DNA of 64,000 nt from NCBI GenBank assembly GCA_949065595.1, contig CARSXK010000003.1:1-64000 (forward strand). The letters run 5' to 3'. This stretch comes from UBA5026 sp949065595. GTDB taxonomy: Bacteria; Bacillota_I; Bacilli_A; RF39; UBA660. Under the pieces are notes generated by a model. The model ran no database searches. It was not told where the DNA came from and saw only the letters and a list, made by a program, of their open reading frames with translations. Below are positions 60,700 through 64,000 of the stretch, one piece after another. Numbering within the stretch: the first letter of the stretch is position 1; each line of letters opens with the position of its first letter. The position numbers and the translations under genes are program-made.

Positions 60700-63018
60700 A
60701 TGTATGGAAATTTTACAGAAGAAGCAAGAAAAGTACTGGTAAATGCGAAAAAAGAAATGTATGAGTTAAAGCATCCTTATGTAGGAAGTGAACATTTGCT
60801 TTTGGCGATTTTAAAAGGGGATAATAGTGTTTCGCAAAAACTAAAGGAATCTGGACTAGATTATGCGAAATTCAAAGAAGAAATTATTGCGATTGTAGGA
60901 ATGGGAAGTGAAGCCAATCATTATTTTTTAAGAACACCACTCTTAAAACGTATTTTAGAAAATGCCATTATGGATAGTAAAGAAAATAACAATGGTGAGG
61001 TAACAATAGAACATTTATTTTCTAGTTTGTTAGAGGAAGGAGAAGGTGTTGCAATCCGTATCATGCTTGGCATGCAACTGGATTTGGACCAATTGTATTC
61101 TGATTTTATCTATCGTTTTACTAGTCCTAAAAAACATAAGAAAAATAAAAAATTATTGTTAGAAGAATTGGGAATCGATTTGACGCTCAAAGCGCAAAAT
61201 GGGGAACTAGATCCAGTCATTGGAAGAGATGATGAACTCAAAAGAGTTTTGGAAGTGTTATCTCGTAGGACCAAAAATAATCCAATCTTGATTGGAGAAG
61301 CCGGTGTTGGAAAAACTGCCATTGTAGAAGAATTGTCGCGTCTTATTGCAGTAGGAGAAGTTCCAATGCAACTTAAAAATAAACGAATTATCAGCTTGGA
61401 TATGGCAACCGCAGTTGCAGGGACAAAATATCGTGGAGAATTTGAAGAACGTATGCGTAAAATTTTAAAAGAAATTGAAGATAATGATGATATCATTCTT
61501 TTCATTGATGAAATTCATACACTAGTAGGTGCTGGAGGAGCAGAAGGTGCAATCGATGCTTCTAATATATTTAAACCTGCACTTGCGCGTAATAAATTAA
61601 GATGTATTGGAGCAACCACAACATCGGAATATAAAAAATACATTGAAAAAGATGGTGCTTTAGAACGTCGTTTTCAAAAAATTATGGTGGATACCCCATC
61701 GCGGGAAGTAGTCAAAGATATTTTAATGAAATTAAAAGGTATTTATGAAAAGTATCATTTTGTTCAAATAGGTGAAGAAATGATTGATCTAATTATCGAT
61801 TTATCGGGTAAATACATTTATGATCGTAATGAGCCTGACCGTTCTATTGATATTTTAGATGAAGTATGTGCGAAAGTCAGTTTAAAAGAAAATAAAGATA
61901 TCAAAAAATATAATCAGTTAAAAAAGAAAGTGGAAGAATTGATTTTGCAAAAAAACAATGCCGTTATTCATCACGATTTTGAAACTGCTTCCAAACTCAA
62001 AGAAACAGAAAACCAGTATTTAGATGAAATGAACCATTTAGAGCTAAAATTGTATCAAAAAAACAGAAAACCAGTTACCAAAGAAGACATTGCTGATGTG
62101 GTCCATTTGAAAACCAAAATTCCTGTATATGAGATATTAGAAGACAATCAAAAAACGATTCAAGCACTAGAACGAGAACTCAAAAATAAGATTGTTGGGC
62201 AAGATCATGCTTTAGAAGAATTACTTGCCATTGCCAAAAAAATCAAGCTTGGTTTTTATGAACATCAATGTTATTCTATGATGTTTATGGGGCCAAGTGG
62301 TGTTGGAAAAACACAACTTGCAACCTTATTTGGCGATTGTATGGTAGGACATCAAAATGTCATTCGTTTGGATATGAGTGAATATACAGAAGCCCACTCT
62401 GTTAGTAAAATCATTGGGGCGCCCCCTGGATATGTTGGCTATGATGATAATCGCAATGTATTAGAAGAAATTCGTAACAAACCGTATTCTGTTTTGATTT
62501 TAGATGAAATCGAAAAAGCCCACCCCAATATTATCCATTTGTTTTTTCAAATTTTAGAAGAAGGAAAAATCAAGGATGCTAGTGGAAAAATGGTTCGATT
62601 TGATCATGTCATTATTTTAATGACTTCCAATATTGGGTTTACGGATATCCATGTTGGGTTCCATGAAGCTACCAATGATACAGTACTTAGTAAATTAAAG
62701 GAAAACTTTAGTGTTGCTTTTGTCAACCGTATGGATAATGTGATTGTTTTCCATACTCTTACCAAAGACAATATTATGGAAGTCATTCATACCAAAATAA
62801 AAAATTTAAAGGAAAAATATCACAAACGCAAGATTTCTGTTCAAATTAAGCCTTCTGTATTAGAAGAAATTTGTACTCTTTCTAATTATTCAGAATATGG
62901 AGCGCGTAAGATTGATAAAATTATCAAAGATAAGATTGAAAATCAGATCATAGATGCTGTAATTATGGGAAATCAAACTGTTGAAGTAAGAGCCATTGCA
63001 AAAGAGAAAGTGAGATAA
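60700..63018 (+). CDS. clpC: ATP-dependent Clp protease ATP-binding subunit ClpC
   Basis: A 772-residue AAA+ unfoldase that feeds proteins to ClpP. The two N-terminal repeats (1-145; EARKVLVNAKKEMYELKH, YVGSEHLLLAIL) are followed by NBD1 with GEAGVGKT (about 198-205), Walker B ILFIDEIHTL, arginine-finger region GALERRFQK, a UVR-like middle domain (about 410-440), and NBD2 with GPSGVGKT (about 529-536) and LILDEIEKAHP. No ClpP, CtsR or McsA/B is adjacent and no CtsR operator (tandem GGTCAAA) is visible upstream, unlike the Bacillus ctsR operon. GAGGAGATGG precedes the ATG. Confidence 0.93.
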   Translation: MYGNFTEEARKVLVNAKKEMYELKHPYVGSEHLLLAILKGDNSVSQKLKESGLDYAKFKEEIIAIVGMGSEANHYFLRTPLLKRILENAIMDSKENNNGEVTIEHLFSSLLEEGEGVAIRIMLGMQLDLDQLYSDFIYRFTSPKKHKKNKKLLLEELGIDLTLKAQNGELDPVIGRDDELKRVLEVLSRRTKNNPILIGEAGVGKTAIVEELSRLIAVGEVPMQLKNKRIISLDMATAVAGTKYRGEFEERMRKILKEIEDNDDIILFIDEIHTLVGAGGAEGAIDASNIFKPALARNKLRCIGATTTSEYKKYIEKDGALERRFQKIMVDTPSREVVKDILMKLKGIYEKYHFVQIGEEMIDLIIDLSGKYIYDRNEPDRSIDILDEVCAKVSLKENKDIKKYNQLKKKVEELILQKNNAVIHHDFETASKLKETENQYLDEMNHLELKLYQKNRKPVTKEDIADVVHLKTKIPVYEILEDNQKTIQALERELKNKIVGQDHALEELLAIAKKIKLGFYEHQCYSMMFMGPSGVGKTQLATLFGDCMVGHQNVIRLDMSEYTEAHSVSKIIGAPPGYVGYDDNRNVLEEIRNKPYSVLILDEIEKAHPNIIHLFFQILEEGKIKDASGKMVRFDHVIILMTSNIGFTDIHVGFHEATNDTVLSKLKENFSVAFVNRMDNVIVFHTLTKDNIMEVIHTKIKNLKEKYHKRKISVQIKPSVLEEICTLSNYSEYGARKIDKIIKDKIENQIIDAVIMGNQTVEVRAIAKEKVR

Positions 63019-63030
63019 ACTTTCTTTTTA
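63005..63030 (+). terminator. Terminator after clpC
   Basis: AGAAAGT (63005-63011) pairs with ACTTTCT (63019-63025); stop codon in the loop, T run after. Confidence 0.75.
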
Positions 63031-63052
63031 AAAGAAGAATGGTTAGAATGCT

Positions 63053-63082
63053 CATAAATATGTAAAAAAATTCCATATTAAT
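63053..63082 (+). promoter_or_regulatory. Possible SigE promoter of spoIID
   Basis: CATAAAT (63053-63059) and CATATTAAT (63074-63082), 14-nt spacer: partly like a SigE promoter (ATATT and CATACAnT). In B. subtilis spoIID is SigE-dependent. No SigA -10 box is seen here. Confidence 0.3.
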
Positions 63083-63094
63083 ATTGGTGATACT

Positions 63095-64000
63095 ATGATA
63101 GAATCATTTGAAATTAAAATGGAAAATGGGGAAGAAGTATTATATTGTTATATGAATTATAATTATGAATTTAGTAAAGAATTTTTTAAGGAATTAAAAG
63201 AGGTTGGCTTTGTTAAGCAAATTCAAAATTGGGTCAAGAAGAATCATATTTCTTTTTATGGGAAAAAAGTTGTAGTCCTTGCAAGTGGGATTGTCGTTGC
63301 CTCTCTTTTATGGAAGGAAGCTCCAGTGATGGAAACACCAGACTTCTTTTCTTTTTCTTCACCTGCGATTACACAAACTATCAGTGATGTTTCTATACTG
63401 GATTCTATTCCAAGAATAGATGCAACAGAAAATTTACAACAATCAGAAATTCCAACAGTAGAGGAAAATAATCCAATCCAATCAACGGTAGAAGAGGCAG
63501 ATGCCATCATCCATGATTCTGTTTCTGCATCTCCATCAGAGGCCACCCAAACACAACAGGAAGAACAACCTCAAGTCCCTGCTATTACAAACCCAATAAC
63601 CATTTATCGTAATGGAACTAAAGTGGTATTAGAATTTGAAGAATATGTTGCTGGAGTGGTCGCTGCAGAGATGCCTGCTTCTTTTCATACTTCTGCCTTA
63701 CAAGCACAGGCAGTGCTGGTGCGTACTTATGCATTGAAGAGAATAGAGGAAGGCAAGGTTCTTACAGATTCTACTGATACACAAGTATATTATGATGAAA
63801 ATCGTTTGAGAGCTGAATGGGGTTCTTCTTATGAATTTTATTGGAATAAGGTGAAAGAAGCTTGTCAAAGTACACAAGGACAAACTTTGCGTTATCAAGG
63901 ACGTTATATTGATGCAGTGTACCATTCTACTAGTAATGGTAAAACCGAAGCTGCTCGTAATGTTTGGGGTTATGAAGTTCCCTATTTACAAAGTGTGGAT
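63095..64000 (+). CDS. spoIID: SpoIID-like lytic transglycosylase (partial, runs off the window)
   Basis: 302 codons with no stop before the window end. A cytoplasmic N-terminal part (1-57) comes before a single membrane helix (about 58-74, VVVLASGIVVASLLW), followed by a Ser/Thr/Pro/Gln-rich linker (about 75-165) and the SpoIID domain: YVAGVVAAEMPASF with catalytic E192, LQAQAVLVRTYAL, and HSTSNGKTEAA. SpoIID cuts glycan strands during engulfment of the spore. The 57-residue leading part is unusual; B. subtilis SpoIID has only a short tail before its helix. GGTGAT lies 3 nt before ATG 63095. Confidence 0.88.
   Translation, partial: MIESFEIKMENGEEVLYCYMNYNYEFSKEFFKELKEVGFVKQIQNWVKKNHISFYGKKVVVLASGIVVASLLWKEAPVMETPDFFSFSSPAITQTISDVSILDSIPRIDATENLQQSEIPTVEENNPIQSTVEEADAIIHDSVSASPSEATQTQQEEQPQVPAITNPITIYRNGTKVVLEFEEYVAGVVAAEMPASFHTSALQAQAVLVRTYALKRIEEGKVLTDSTDTQVYYDENRLRAEWGSSYEFYWNKVKEACQSTQGQTLRYQGRYIDAVYHSTSNGKTEAARNVWGYEVPYLQSVD

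Noticed and set aside
1..64000. tRNA, rRNA genes, CRISPR arrays, insertion sequences, prophage
   Set aside because: No cloverleaf T-arm motifs, no regularly spaced repeats, and no transposase, integrase or phage structural genes were recognised by eye.

Overview
The window looks like a low-GC, Gram-positive genome of the Bacillota, probably a gut-type member of the Bacilli or Erysipelotrichia/RF39 group. Supporting signs are PolC as replicative polymerase, the neighbourhood spoVB/comN-secDF-rel-dtd-hisS-aspS (the Bacillus subtilis order with changes), a serine T-box, Tex, ClpC, and TGA used as a normal stop codon. No rRNA, tRNA or CRISPR array was seen. Sporulation-lineage genes are present: a SpoVB-type flippase, Cse60, two collagen-leader jelly-roll proteins and SpoIID. 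Many genes use an extended Shine-Dalgarno ending in GTGAT only 3-5 nt before the start codon.

Layout. 1-6.1 kb is an AT-rich accessory/defence segment. It holds a truncated AbiEii-type nucleotidyltransferase, a TOTE-type primase-helicase broken by one in-frame TAA, an unknown membrane protein, and a convergent type II restriction-modification pair sharing a bidirectional terminator. 6.5-13 kb carries a zinc-ribbon protein, lactate dehydrogenase, NagZ, small unknowns, and an NfeD / SPFH / CPBP-protease operon. 13-15.5 kb has a minus-strand SpoVB and then a gap containing a broken small gene and what looks like an unannotated type I toxin-antitoxin pair: a 30-residue hydrophobic peptide and a convergent antisense RNA, each with a near-consensus promoter.

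15.5-26.2 kb is the conserved comN-secDF-X-rel-dtd-X-X-X-hisS-aspRS block. recJ and apt are missing, and the AspRS is the short archaeal/eukaryal type, probably non-discriminating. 26.4-34.1 kb has a Cys-containing unknown, a structured RNA, prfA-prmC, a candidate small RNA, and a polC with an extra coiled-coil stretch in its PHP domain. 34.4-42.9 kb has an ABC exporter (ATPase-permease-ATPase), polA without proofreading residues, and serS behind a Ser (UCU) T-box.

43-64 kb is mostly cell-envelope and housekeeping: a kinase-like unknown, a D,D-carboxypeptidase, the collagen-leader pair, a CDF cation exporter, a glycosyltransferase, mutM, tex, a radical SAM protein, a YfcC-type transporter, a YgjP metallopeptidase, an M23 hydrolase, a Wzx-like flippase, cse60, a MurJ/YtgP-type flippase, clpC, and spoIID, which runs off the right edge.

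How the genes fit together. Envelope building and remodelling recur: three MOP-superfamily flippases, NagZ, a D,D-carboxypeptidase, an M23 enzyme and SpoIID. Translation and stringent-response genes (rel, dtd, hisS, aspRS, prfA, prmC, serS) and replication/repair genes (polC, polA, mutM) form the rest of the core. Gene calls rest on motifs read by eye; no database search was possible.
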